64,000 nucleotides of DNA from Paenibacillus peoriae KCTC 3763 (GTDB taxonomy: Bacteria > Bacillota > Bacilli > Paenibacillales > Paenibacillaceae), in the NCBI RefSeq assembly GCF_000236805.1, contig NZ_AGFX01000011.1:62001-126000 (forward strand), given 5' to 3'. The position numbers and the translations under genes were made by a program. The notes beneath the pieces were generated by a model. The model was not told where the DNA came from and searched no databases. It saw only the letters and a program-made list of their open reading frames with translations. The first letter of the stretch is position 1. Every line of letters begins with the position of its first letter. Of this stretch, positions 38,556 through 46,998 are shown piece after piece.

Positions 38556-38828
38556 ATGGAAATTGACTTAGTAAGACTATTAAATTCAATTGGAAAACGT
38601 GTGTTTGTAGAATACTATGAAGTGTTCTCAAATAATCAGATGTCAAACGATGAAAAAATCTCAAAATTGCCAGAGGAATATAAAATTAATGGTTCACGTA
38701 CAAGAGTTAACTGTGCAAATAAAATATTTGAATCGGGGCTTGAAAAGGAAGCCTTAAATATAATTGTAAACTCTCGAACAGAGAAAAAAGCAATTGAGAA
38801 AGCAGAAACTTTATTAAAGAACATCTAA
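38556..38828 (+). CDS. cassette gene 8, small hypothetical protein
   Basis: 90 residues, mixed helical, no recognised domain; GTRTRVN-like basic segment in the middle and a Lys/Glu-rich C-terminus. ATG 38556 has AAAGGAGAAG upstream. Single small cassette gene. Confidence 0.75.
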   Translation: MEIDLVRLLNSIGKRVFVEYYEVFSNNQMSNDEKISKLPEEYKINGSRTRVNCANKIFESGLEKEALNIIVNSRTEKKAIEKAETLLKNI

Positions 38829-38872
38829 AACAGAAAATTATTTCGGCAATTTCAAGAAGTGGAGAACATTCA

Positions 38873-38988
38873 GATAACATAATATTCAAGCAGCGGCTCC
38901 TGATGGAGCCTAGGTCTGCGGGCAGGATATCGAAGAGGAATATCAGCAGACAACCCCTTTGGGGTTCATGAATACAGGAACGTTATAG
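38873..38988 (+). repeat. attC-like element 8 (family A)
   Basis: Left core GATAAC 38873-38878, right core GTTATAG 38982-38988. Confidence 0.85.
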
Positions 38989-39030
38989 GAAAGTGATGCA
39001 AGAAACTATTGAAAAAATGAGGAGAGAAAT

Positions 39031-39621
39031 ATGTTTGGATTATTCAAGAGGAAGAAGATTTCATTAGAAGATCAAATAAACACTTTTAATGAGCTCGGAA
39101 TCTGTATAGGTAGTAATATTTCTATTGATTACTTATTAGAAAACTTCGATCGAGAAGAGTATGAACAGAATCCGTATTATACATTGTTAACAGTAATAGG
39201 TGAAGAATTAACTAACGCTAAAGATGAATTAGTTATAGCTTCTAATGATGTGTGGCATTTCGATATGGAATGTGTTGAGGACGAAGATATTTATACTGAA
39301 CTTGCTAACAAAATGATAATGTTGTCTAAAGGGAAACTACCTTTACGAAATATAAAAAGTATTGTTGATCATGATAATGAAGAAGCTTGGATTTCCTTTG
39401 AACTTTTCAAGAAGGAATATAACTGGGAATTACATTATAATTATGATTGGTTCGATATTGGTTTAGTTAAGAAGTTCTCTGATTTGTGTAGTGAATTGCA
39501 TTTAGAAGAACGATATATATTTCTGAACTTAGGACAAGATTGCATTATAAGTTTTTGCAATTTAGATCAATTTAAGAAGATAAATAAATTAATGAAGTTT
39601 AAGTTCAAATTTTTAGCATAA
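39031..39621 (+). CDS. cassette gene 9, hypothetical acidic protein
   Basis: 196 residues, no signal peptide, rich in Glu, Asp and aromatic residues (EEAWISFELFKKEYNWELHY). The pattern resembles small immunity-like proteins but I cannot name a family. ATG 39031 follows TGAGGAGAG. Confidence 0.75.
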   Translation: MFGLFKRKKISLEDQINTFNELGICIGSNISIDYLLENFDREEYEQNPYYTLLTVIGEELTNAKDELVIASNDVWHFDMECVEDEDIYTELANKMIMLSKGKLPLRNIKSIVDHDNEEAWISFELFKKEYNWELHYNYDWFDIGLVKKFSDLCSELHLEERYIFLNLGQDCIISFCNLDQFKKINKLMKFKFKFLA

Positions 39622-39641
39622 TCGGGAAGGCTCCACCATCC

Positions 39642-39760
39642 TATAACAAAGTATTCACGCTGCGTCGCTTTTTGCTCCTGGGTCTGCCCGAGGTTAGGTC
39701 TAAGGAGTTTTTACAAGCAGACAACCCCAAGCGGGGTTCGTGAATACGACAACGTTATCA
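39642..39760 (+). repeat. attC-like element 9 (family A variant)
   Basis: Left core TATAAC 39642-39647, right core GTTATCA 39754-39760; a GGTCTGC/GCAGAC arm retained with an altered first hairpin. Confidence 0.82.
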
Positions 39761-39811
39761 GAAATCAGTGCTAAGTGTTAGCCAAGAAGATATTCAATGG
39801 GAGGATCTACA

Positions 39812-40234
39812 ATGAAGATTGATTTTGCGATTGAATCAGATTATGAGTATATCTCGTTAATAGACAAACACATACATAAGACACTAATAAGACCAAAAAT
39901 AAAAGAAAATGAAATTCTAATAATTAGAGAATCCAATCAAGAAATAGGTTTGATGAGATACGGATTTTTTTGGGACAACAGACCATATATGAATATGATA
40001 TGGATAGATGAGGAGTATAGAGGAACAGGTATTGGTAAAAAAGTTGTCCACTATTGGGAAGAATTGATGAAACAAAAAGGATTTGAAATGGTGATGACCT
40101 CAACACTTTCAAATGAAGGAGCTCAACATTTTTATAGAAAGCTTGGATATAGAGATGCTGGATGTTTAATGCTTGAGAATGAACCACTGGAAATAATACT
40201 GACAAAGGAGTTAACAAAAATTGACGTTGGGTAA
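39812..40234 (+). CDS. cassette gene 10, GNAT N-acetyltransferase
   Basis: 140 residues from ATG 39812 (GGGAGG upstream). The acetyl-CoA motif is EYRGTGIGKKVVHYWEELM, and the C-terminal strand-helix ALSN-type segment GAQHFYRKLGYRDAG is present. Substrate unknown; antibiotic or toxin modification are possibilities for cassette GNATs. Confidence 0.88.
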   Translation: MKIDFAIESDYEYISLIDKHIHKTLIRPKIKENEILIIRESNQEIGLMRYGFFWDNRPYMNMIWIDEEYRGTGIGKKVVHYWEELMKQKGFEMVMTSTLSNEGAQHFYRKLGYRDAGCLMLENEPLEIILTKELTKIDVG

Positions 40235-40256
40235 AGCAAGGAAGGCACTGACATCT

Positions 40257-40372
40257 GATAACATAATATTCAAGCTGCGGCTCTTTTGGAGCCTAGGTCT
40301 GCGGGATGGATTTCGGAGGAGCGATTCAGCAGACAACCCCTTGCGGGGTTCATGAATACGGGAAAGTTAGAT
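40257..40372 (+). repeat. attC-like element 10 (family A)
   Basis: Left core GATAAC 40257-40262, right core GTTAGAT 40366-40372. Confidence 0.85.
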
Positions 40373-40413
40373 GAAACCAATACAAGATCTTAAGTAAGGA
40401 GTAGAGATATATA

Positions 40414-41304
40414 ATGATTGAACATAATATCGAAACGATTAATAGATTGCTTCAACAGCACCATATAAATGATGAAATTGTAAGTTTTCAAAGACTATCA
40501 GGAACAACTTCTGGAATAGTTTTAAGATTAGAATCAAAGCATGGAATTAAGTACATTTTGAAGTCTGATACTCCAATCCAGATTGAATTAGTTGAACATT
40601 TGCTTCATACCTATACGCATTCAGTATTATTACCTAAAGTTCTTTTATCAGCCCAAGATAAGTCATATTTTGTTTATACATTCATTGATGGTATAACTCA
40701 TTTTAATCGTGGTAAAAAAAGAAATTGGATGAGAATCCTAGTAAAAGAACTGCTCAACCAATATGTTGAACATCAGGGGGAAAATACATGGGGAAGAATA
40801 GAATTCCCACGAGAAACATGGAAGGAATTTAATGAAATTAGCATTGAAGAAGCAAGAATAAATCTGAAGAATGTATTATCGCCAGAAGACTATCAATACG
40901 TAAAATTAATGTCAAAAAAACTATTTAATGATGATTCAAAGCAAGGAAATAAGTATTTATTGCATGGGGATACAGGCGTTCATAATTTTGTTTTTAATGA
41001 TTCAACTCTAATTGGTGTGATTGATCCGTCACCGATGATGGGGCCAATCATATATGATTTTTTATATGCATTTTGTTCTTCACCTGATGATATTAATACT
41101 GATACTTTGTTTGCCGCATCGGATTTACTTGAACAAGGTAATGTTGAGAGAGCCAGATTAATTGAGGAAACACTGATACATCTTTATTGTCGAATAGGAC
41201 TTAGTGTACGGCATCATCCAAATGACTTAACTGAATATATACAGGCATGGGGATATTGGAAACAATTGTGTAAGCAAATCGATGAAGGCATTGGCATCAT
41301 CTAA
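40414..41304 (+). CDS. cassette gene 11, aminoglycoside-phosphotransferase-like kinase
   Basis: 296 residues. Brenner-type kinase loop HGDTGVHNFVF followed by GVIDPSPMMGPIIYDFLYAF, the Mg-binding aspartate. Overall length and fold match APH-type small-molecule kinases, and antibiotic kinases are classic integron cargo. Whether it confers resistance is not shown. The stop codon TAA at 41302-41304 lies inside the left core of its attC-like element. Confidence 0.85.
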   Translation: MIEHNIETINRLLQQHHINDEIVSFQRLSGTTSGIVLRLESKHGIKYILKSDTPIQIELVEHLLHTYTHSVLLPKVLLSAQDKSYFVYTFIDGITHFNRGKKRNWMRILVKELLNQYVEHQGENTWGRIEFPRETWKEFNEISIEEARINLKNVLSPEDYQYVKLMSKKLFNDDSKQGNKYLLHGDTGVHNFVFNDSTLIGVIDPSPMMGPIIYDFLYAFCSSPDDINTDTLFAASDLLEQGNVERARLIEETLIHLYCRIGLSVRHHPNDLTEYIQAWGYWKQLCKQIDEGIGII

Positions 41305-41458
41305 CAAAATATTCACGCATCGGGCCATCCGGCCCTCGGTCCGGCAGAGGAATTTCGGGGAAGCGAGTCCAGCCAGACAACCCTGCACTGGCTAAGTCTG
41401 ACGACCCGCGCTAGCGCGCTTAAGCCAGTGAGGGTTCGTGAATACAAAAACGTTATAA
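41300..41458 (+). repeat. attC-like element 11 (long family D)
   Basis: 159 bp. Left core TCTAAC 41300-41305, right core GTTATAA 41452-41458. Family D contains an extra GC-rich internal hairpin beginning CTAAGT and ending CTTAAG, also at 48720 and 52035. Confidence 0.83.
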
Positions 41459-41488
41459 GAAATTGGCGCAAAAGGGAGGAATAAAATA

Positions 41489-42124
41489 ATGGATACATAT
41501 GCTCATTTCATATCAAGAAAAACAAAACAAGGGATTCAAATATTTCGTTATAATACAGAATTCCATTCTGTACGAGGATCAGGAAAAGCCATTGGTTTGG
41601 TTGTAATGATGAATCCAGGTGAAGCCAGACCTAAAGATGAAGATATATTTGAATTATTGCAAGAGAGTGAATATGAAACCTCTACCCCTGTTTTAACCAG
41701 ACCCGATAACACGATGAAAAAAGTAATGGGATTGATAGAAAAGGCATACGAGCAAGATGAAATAACAATGCCTGAGAAATATACAATACACATTGAAAAC
41801 ATATTTAATATTCGGGAGAAAAACAGTGATCAGGCCAAGAAATATGCTAAAGGAATGACTGATTTACAAAATATTATGTTTAAGAAGAGAGAATATAAAG
41901 ATGAATATCAGTTTGTATTTTTTGCTTGGGGTAAGTTGGATGTAGGGGAAATATACCAAGAAGAATTAAAAAAGAGGTTTCCTAATGCAATCATAGTGAA
42001 CAAAAAGAATATGCAGGGTAAGATTACGGAGGTTGATTATCCTGTACATCCCCTATACATGAATACTGAATTTTTTTTAGAGAGTTCAAGAGGCAAGATA
42101 AAAAATGGAATATATTGTAAATAA
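41489..42124 (+). CDS. cassette gene 12, DUF1643-like protein
   Basis: 211 residues. GLVVMMNPGEARPKDED near residue 35 resembles the MLNPS-type motif of DUF1643 proteins, which are common in mobile DNA and of unknown activity. ATG 41489 follows AGGGAGGA. Family recall only. Confidence 0.7.
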   Translation: MDTYAHFISRKTKQGIQIFRYNTEFHSVRGSGKAIGLVVMMNPGEARPKDEDIFELLQESEYETSTPVLTRPDNTMKKVMGLIEKAYEQDEITMPEKYTIHIENIFNIREKNSDQAKKYAKGMTDLQNIMFKKREYKDEYQFVFFAWGKLDVGEIYQEELKKRFPNAIIVNKKNMQGKITEVDYPVHPLYMNTEFFLESSRGKIKNGIYCK

Positions 42125-42147
42125 ATCAAAGGAAGGCGCTAACCGCT

Positions 42148-42264
42148 TATAACATAATATTCAAGCAGCGGCTCCTTAGGGAGCCTTGGTCTGCTGGATG
42201 GATTTCAGGGAGGCATTTCAGCAGACAACCCCTTCGGGGTTCATGAATACAGAAAACGTTATAG
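42148..42264 (+). repeat. attC-like element 12 (family A)
   Basis: Left core TATAAC 42148-42153, right core GTTATAG 42258-42264; the CGCTTATAAC left flank complements the right flank of other copies. Confidence 0.86.
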
Positions 42265-42307
42265 GAAATAAGTGCAAAAAAATTAAAAATAGAGAGAGGG
42301 AAATATA

Positions 42308-42565
42308 ATGAAAGAATTTGAGGAAAGCATAAGTATGAATTGCAGTGTATGTGGCAATGATCAATTTTCAATCATTGATGATAGAATTAGTGACTTAAAG
42401 GATGCTTCAGATGAAACTAAAATAAAGTGCTCTGATTGTGGGAATGTCACAACAAAAGAACAACTTATTGAAGATAATAGTTATAAAATAAATGCCAATA
42501 TTGAAGATTTTAAAGAAGATATAGCGAAACAAGTTATTAAGGATATAAGAAAATTTTTAAAATAA
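42308..42565 (+). CDS. cassette 13 gene a, small zinc-ribbon protein
   Basis: 85 residues with two Cys pairs: CSVCGN near residue 13 and CSDCGNV near residue 43, a likely zinc ribbon. The C-terminal helix (IEDFKEDIAKQVIKDIRKFL) may bind a partner. GAGAGGGAAAT precedes ATG. It lies 11 nt before gene b in the same cassette, so the two probably act together. Confidence 0.82.
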   Translation: MKEFEESISMNCSVCGNDQFSIIDDRISDLKDASDETKIKCSDCGNVTTKEQLIEDNSYKINANIEDFKEDIAKQVIKDIRKFLK

Positions 42566-42576
42566 TTGGAGGATTT

Positions 42577-43074
42577 ATGGAACTGCTAGAACTATGGATT
42601 ATTTTTAAAGAGATATTCAAGGATTTAGTGGTGTACGGCTTTCCAACTGTGGCCATAATTATATCAATACTTTCATATATCGATTCAAGGAAAGCTGAAA
42701 AAATTCAAAAAAGAATAATTGTACTTGAAGAAAAACTCAAACAGTATGATTTAGAAGAGAAGGAAAAAGCACGTGCTGAAGAGACTATGGCATGCGTAGA
42801 GGTTCGAATTGTTAATATTTCCAAATCTAAATATAAAATAAAGTTTTGGAACTCTGGTAAAGCAGTTGCTTACAAAGTGGATTTTGAAATTCCAGTTGAG
42901 GTCGAAGCAGTGGTATTTAAAGACAAAGTCCCGTATGAATTTCTTGAACCCGGAAAGAGTTTTGAAGAAAATATCGTAGTTCATATGGGTACGCCAAGAA
43001 AGTTTAAAGTTATTACGAAGTGGGAAGACATTCAGGGGGAAAGTCACTCAAAAGAGCAAATAGTAACAATTTAA
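42577..43074 (+). CDS. cassette 13 gene b, membrane-anchored protein
   Basis: 165 residues: a membrane segment (about 13-33), a charged coiled coil (IQKRIIVLEEKLKQYDLEEK) and a C-terminal beta-rich domain (EVRIVNISKSKYKIKFWNSG) of about 75 residues. GGAGG precedes the start. Unknown function, probably works with the zinc-ribbon protein upstream. Confidence 0.78.
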   Translation: MELLELWIIFKEIFKDLVVYGFPTVAIIISILSYIDSRKAEKIQKRIIVLEEKLKQYDLEEKEKARAEETMACVEVRIVNISKSKYKIKFWNSGKAVAYKVDFEIPVEVEAVVFKDKVPYEFLEPGKSFEENIVVHMGTPRKFKVITKWEDIQGESHSKEQIVTI

Positions 43075-43111
43075 AATATTTGTAGGTGGTTCAGTGAAGG
43101 CGATGACATCC

Positions 43112-43231
43112 TATAACAAAGTTTTCGCGCATCGTCGCTGACGCTCCTTGGTCCGGCGGAGGTTGTTGGCAGAGAAGTGAAAGCAGCCGGACAACCTCCT
43201 GTGGAGGTTCATGAACACAAGAACGTTATAC
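43112..43231 (+). repeat. attC-like element 13 (family A variant)
   Basis: Left core TATAAC 43112-43117, right core GTTATAC 43225-43231 followed by GACAGAATC. The GTCCGG/CCGGAC arm replaces GTCTGC/GCAGAC, a compensated change supporting the paired structure. Confidence 0.85.
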
Positions 43232-43283
43232 GACAGAATCGAAAAAAATATAAGATTACTTACAAAATGAACGGAGTAACACA

Positions 43284-44789
43284 ATGAAATTAACAATGTA
43301 TAATTTACTTAAATGCGGTTTTTTTTCAGATAATCTGCCATCTAAGATATTCACAAGTATAGAGTTAGCAGATTTTATAAAAAGCCATCCAGCTACAGTA
43401 AGTTCAAACTTAACTAATTTAAAATCTAAAAAGATTGATTTCACCCCTTGTTTGTTTATTTCAAGTTATAAAAGTGATCTTGAAAGAAGAATCATAGCTC
43501 TTCCCCATATAGATTTGTATTCTATATTGTGTGAAAACATTGAAAAGCACAGATTAGTTATAGAAAATAAGTTTAAACAAAATGAACACTCATATTCCAA
43601 TATTATTTTGCCAAATCAGGTAAAAGGATACAATGTTTTTTCTAGATTTATGAAAAATTATTATGATAGAACAATTTATTCTGCTGGTTATAAGTATCTT
43701 TTGAATATTGATCTAAGCAAATGCTATGAGAATATTTATACACATAGTTTAACTTGGGCCTTGTATGGTAAGGAAGATTCGAAAAACGAACTAAAAAAAT
43801 CACCGAAACAAAGAGATACTAAGTATTTGGGCTATGATGAATTTGATAAATTAATCAGGTCTATAAATAACAATGAAACTAAGGGCATCCCGACAGGTCC
43901 TCTGAGTTCCCGAATAGTGTCGGAGATTATCTTGTCATCTATTGATGAAATATTGGATCAGGAAGGATATCATTTCAAACGTTATGTAGATGATTATAAT
44001 TTTTATTTTCGTAATGAAAGCGAGATTAATGAGTTTATACCTCATTTTCAGAATATCCTGTATGATTATAAACTGCATATAAATACAGAAAAAACTGAAA
44101 TTAATAAGTATCCATATCAACTGAATCAGGACTTTGTCAAAGTTTTAAGAGAACATGATTTCTCTAAAGATGGATATTTGAAATATATTGAAAAAATGAT
44201 AGAACTACATCAGAATAATAACAAAGGAGTTTTAAAGTATGGACTAAAAATCTTGAGTAGCCATAATATTGCTAATAAAGAGAAAGGACTTGTTTTTTCT
44301 CATTTAGTGAATATAATTCTTACATTTCCTAACATGGCGGAATATGTACATAATATAATTCTAAAAAATAATTTTGCTTTTGATAAAAGTATACAACGTA
44401 ATATAAATGATATATTGGAAAGTTGTCTTAAGTACAAGCATGAACTTGAAACTATATGGTTAATTGCGGTCATGTGCTCTCTCGATATGAATATTGAAAT
44501 CAATAATCTTGTAAGTATTATCAATTATTCCGAGCCGCTCTCTACGATAATGGCTCTAGATTATATTGAAAAGAAAAAATTAAACAGAGAAAGTAAAATT
44601 CAGACTTGTATCAATGATTTGAAAAGAAGATTAAGTAATGAATCTATTTATGGGGATAAGTGGTTATTGATATACGAAATTAATAGAAACAATTGGATTA
44701 AAGGTTTGAAGCAGATACTAAATCAAAGTTTACTGTTGAAAGATGCCTTAAATAATGATGTGCGCTTTTACTTAAGTCCTATTAATTGA
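43284..44789 (+). CDS. cassette gene 14, reverse transcriptase of the antiviral Abi/DRT type
   Basis: 501 residues. Catalytic motifs of a reverse transcriptase are visible: NIDLSKCYENIYTHSLTWAL (first Asp at 143), GIPTGPLSSRIVSE near 198, and FKRYVDDYNFYF with the YVDD box at 234-237. The C-terminal 200 residues are helical without known nuclease or maturase domains. The sequence style fits defence-associated RTs (AbiK/AbiP2/DRT-like) rather than group II intron RTs: no maturase or intron is present. It has no attC-like element of its own; it is followed directly by a truncated small-helical-gene remnant. Confidence 0.85.
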   Translation: MKLTMYNLLKCGFFSDNLPSKIFTSIELADFIKSHPATVSSNLTNLKSKKIDFTPCLFISSYKSDLERRIIALPHIDLYSILCENIEKHRLVIENKFKQNEHSYSNIILPNQVKGYNVFSRFMKNYYDRTIYSAGYKYLLNIDLSKCYENIYTHSLTWALYGKEDSKNELKKSPKQRDTKYLGYDEFDKLIRSINNNETKGIPTGPLSSRIVSEIILSSIDEILDQEGYHFKRYVDDYNFYFRNESEINEFIPHFQNILYDYKLHINTEKTEINKYPYQLNQDFVKVLREHDFSKDGYLKYIEKMIELHQNNNKGVLKYGLKILSSHNIANKEKGLVFSHLVNIILTFPNMAEYVHNIILKNNFAFDKSIQRNINDILESCLKYKHELETIWLIAVMCSLDMNIEINNLVSIINYSEPLSTIMALDYIEKKKLNRESKIQTCINDLKRRLSNESIYGDKWLLIYEINRNNWIKGLKQILNQSLLLKDALNNDVRFYLSPIN

Positions 44790-44807
44790 ATAGATCTTAT
44801 ACACGAC

Positions 44808-44879
44808 GTAAGCTCAGTATAGAGTAATTCTAAACGTACTTATAAGAGTCTCTTCTGATGATTTTAATGTATTAATCAT
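44808..44879 (-). pseudogene. truncated N-terminal remnant of the DUF6809-like gene
   Basis: Reverse-strand bases match the first 24 codons or so of the genes at 35529 and 45513 (AAGCTCAGTATAGAGTAATT and TTAATGTATTAATCAT), with a short deletion. The rest of the gene and the attC that should precede it are missing, ending 18 nt after the RT stop. Confidence 0.75.
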
Positions 44880-45032
44880 ATGTTGTTCCTCCACTGGTTA
44901 ACTATATAGAGTTATTATATAACCCTGTATGGTTAATATTAGGGTGAATATTTGACTTGATAAAGTTAAAACTTCGCTTTTCGTTGATGATTGCTGGTAT
45001 GAAAGATAAGATAGAATTATGGAGGGGAAAAG

Positions 45033-45257
45033 ATGAACGTAATCAAGTGCAATATACGAGAACTCATGGCAGAACATCGAATAGATGACATAACAGAATT
45101 GATGGCGAAATCGGGCTTAAGTCGGAATTCAATCAACAAGCTGTATAGGGAAACGAATATAGAAACAACAAAATTGGAAACCTTATTCAAGCTATGCGAT
45201 ACATTTAACTGCAAATTGTCAGATTTAATTGAATATGTTCCTGAAGAAAACCAATAG
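45033..45257 (+). CDS. small XRE-type HTH protein, second close copy
   Basis: 74 residues, nearly identical to the proteins at 35970 and 45964. It keeps its promoter region but its partner helical gene is reduced to the remnant at 44808-44879. Start ATG 45033 with GGAGGGGAA. If the HTH protein is an antitoxin, it is stranded without its partner. Confidence 0.85.
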   Translation: MNVIKCNIRELMAEHRIDDITELMAKSGLSRNSINKLYRETNIETTKLETLFKLCDTFNCKLSDLIEYVPEENQ

Positions 45258-45269
45258 TCAAGGCAGATT

Positions 45270-45383
45270 AGAGAAGCGAAGTACAGCGGTAGTAAAGGCG
45301 GAACTACTGGTTGTGGAACGAATACCAATGAACATTCTGATTATTGTGTAAACATTAGTGCTAAAAATGGTTGTAAGAACTAG
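45270..45383 (+). other. possible 3' fragment of a Cys/Thr-rich peptide gene
   Basis: Open stretch ending in TAG at 45381, in the frame of the preceding HTH gene but with no start codon. From about 45285 it reads SGSKGGTTGCGTNTNEHSDY and then CVNISAKNGCKN, four cysteines spaced among Thr and Ser. This resembles the core of a lanthipeptide or other Cys-rich bacteriocin, and a terminator follows at 45399. No leader, no modification genes. Probably a remnant; a weak call. Confidence 0.3.
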
Positions 45384-45398
45384 AATAGTGAAAACATC

Positions 45399-45438
45399 AA
45401 CTGTCCTTTGGAGAATCTTAGGGCAGTTAATGTTTTTT
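45399..45438 (+). terminator. terminator after the Cys-rich fragment
   Basis: Stem AACTGTCCT (45399-45407) / AGGGCAGTT (45420-45428) with one wobble, then AATGTTTTTTG. Confidence 0.8.
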
Positions 45439-45512
45439 GAATAATTTTAGATTTGTTTTGTAAGATTTTAAAGTTCTCATGTGTTTAATAGCTTAGTAAT
45501 AACAAGAGGATC

Positions 45513-45809
45513 TTACGACCCTCTCATACCAGAATTTTGAAATTCACTAAAGAGTTGCAGAGCATCTTTGAAACCTTGTATGTAGATACTTCGTTCTAGG
45601 ATGGATTGAAGAGAAATTTGAGCGTCTTCGTAAAGAAAAACCGTATGTTGAAGTTGATCGGGTAAAGCTTCACGAAGCTTTTTAAAATATTGATCTGTCT
45701 CCGAAGAAAGCTGATTGTACTCCTTATGATACTCTAGAAGCTCAGTATAGAGTAATTCTAAACGTATTCTTATAAGTGGCTCTGCTAATGATTCTAATGT
45801 ATTAATCAT
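45513..45809 (-). CDS. cassette 15 minus-strand gene, DUF6809-like small helical protein
   Basis: 98 residues, close paralogue of the protein at 35529 (shared core LPDQLQHTVFLYEDAQISLQ). Hairpin AGAGG/CCTCT near 45505-45525 forms its terminator. Divergent from the HTH gene at 45964. Confidence 0.8.
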   Translation of the reverse strand: MINTLESLAEPLIRIRLELLYTELLEYHKEYNQLSSETDQYFKKLREALPDQLQHTVFLYEDAQISLQSILERSIYIQGFKDALQLFSEFQNSGMRGS

Positions 45810-45827
45810 ATGTTATTCCCCCTCTTG

Positions 45828-45899
45828 TTAACTCTACAAAGTTATTATATAACCTCATAGAGTTAAATGCAAGGTGAATATTTGACTTGATAGAGTTAA
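45828..45899 (+). promoter_or_regulatory. divergent operator with TTAACTCTA/TAGAGTTAA half-sites
   Basis: Inverted half-sites TTAACTCTA (45828-45836) and TAGAGTTAA (45858-45866), plus a third direct copy at 45891-45899. Related sequences lie between the paired genes at 35821-35910 and 44895-44970. Likely the binding site of the small HTH protein, controlling both divergent promoters. Confidence 0.65.
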
Positions 45900-45963
45900 A
45901 ACTTCGCTTTTCGTTGATGATTGCTGGTATGGAAGATAAGATAGAATTATGGAGGGGCAAAAG

Positions 45964-46188
45964 ATGAACGTAATCAAGTGCAATATACGAGAACTCATGG
46001 CAGAATATCGAATAGATGATATAACAGAATTGATGGCTAAATCGGGATTGAGTCGGAATTCAATCAACAAGCTATATAGGGAAACGAATATAGAAACAAC
46101 AAAGCTGGAAACCTTATTTAAGCTATGCGATACATTTAATTGCAAATTATCTGATTTGATCGAATATGTACCTGAAGAAAACCAATAG
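45964..46188 (+). CDS. cassette 15 small XRE-type HTH protein, third close copy
   Basis: 74 residues from ATG 45964; the five codons before it fall on the ribosome site GGAGGGGCAAA and are not coding. Sequence nearly identical to the copies at 35970 and 45033. The partner at 45513 is intact. Confidence 0.85.
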   Translation: MNVIKCNIRELMAEYRIDDITELMAKSGLSRNSINKLYRETNIETTKLETLFKLCDTFNCKLSDLIEYVPEENQ

Positions 46189-46218
46189 TGAAGGTAGATT
46201 CGAGAAGTGATACTGTCG

Positions 46219-46333
46219 TATAACATAATATTCAAGCTGCGTCTCCTTCGGAGCCTTGGTCTGCAAGGTGGATTTCTAAGAGGCAATTCAGCAGACAACC
46301 CCTTTGGGATTCATGAATATAGAAACGTTATAG
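46219..46333 (+). repeat. attC-like element 14 (family A)
   Basis: Left core TATAAC 46219-46224, right core GTTATAG 46327-46333. Confidence 0.86.
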
Positions 46334-46369
46334 GAAATAGCTAAAAATCTTATATAAAGGAATATGTGA

Positions 46370-46795
46370 ATGATTAATCAATTCTCTAGAAGCCCTAAGC
46401 TCCGAGACATCCTAAATGTAATAGAGACAGTACCAACATAATACTCTGATGAAGAGATAATTCTGTATGTAGATAAATTCCTGCCAAGTTACAACTGTGA
46501 AGGAGCTGCTATAGGATATTTCTCTATTATTTCGCATCTTTGTTATTATAGACCCGATCTTGAAAGCCAATTAATGAAGATTGCATTAAAACCTTTATAT
46601 TATCTAGGAATTGAACATCCGGATAGTGCTATTAAATGGATTAAAACCTATGTAAAAGAGAAAAATGATAATGATTATTATACATCAAAACAAGGAAGGA
46701 CATGGATAACAAATCACTTGAAAGATAAACATGAATTAATTACAAGAATTTTTAAAGAGATAGATTTTGAGGATAATGCTGAAGATATTAGATGA
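46370..46795 (+). pseudogene. cassette gene 16, interrupted by an in-frame stop
   Basis: ATG 46370 opens a frame of 141 residues broken once by TAA at 46439-46441 (codon 24, after VIETVPT). The 3' part from 46442 stays open to 46795 and continues the same protein (YSDEEIILYVDKFLPSYNC and onward). One substitution would repair it. Family unknown. A truncated product from ATG 46574 is possible but lacks a ribosome site. Confidence 0.7.
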
Positions 46796-46827
46796 TTAAG
46801 TAAACGCATCATGTAGTGGCTACTTCC

Positions 46828-46943
46828 TATAACATAATATTCAAGCAGCGGCTCCGCTGGAGCCTTGGTCTGCGGTATGGATTTCGGGGAGGCATTTCAG
46901 CAGACAACCTCTGGCGAGGTCCATGAATACAAGAACGTTATCC
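46828..46943 (+). repeat. attC-like element 15 (family A)
   Basis: Left core TATAAC 46828-46833, right core GTTATCC 46937-46943; the AACCTC/GAGGT hairpin replaces AACCCC/GGGGT. Confidence 0.85.
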
Positions 46944-46998
46944 AAAAGAGTCAAAAACTTATATCAGCACATACATTTTTTAAAAAAGGAGATGCTCA

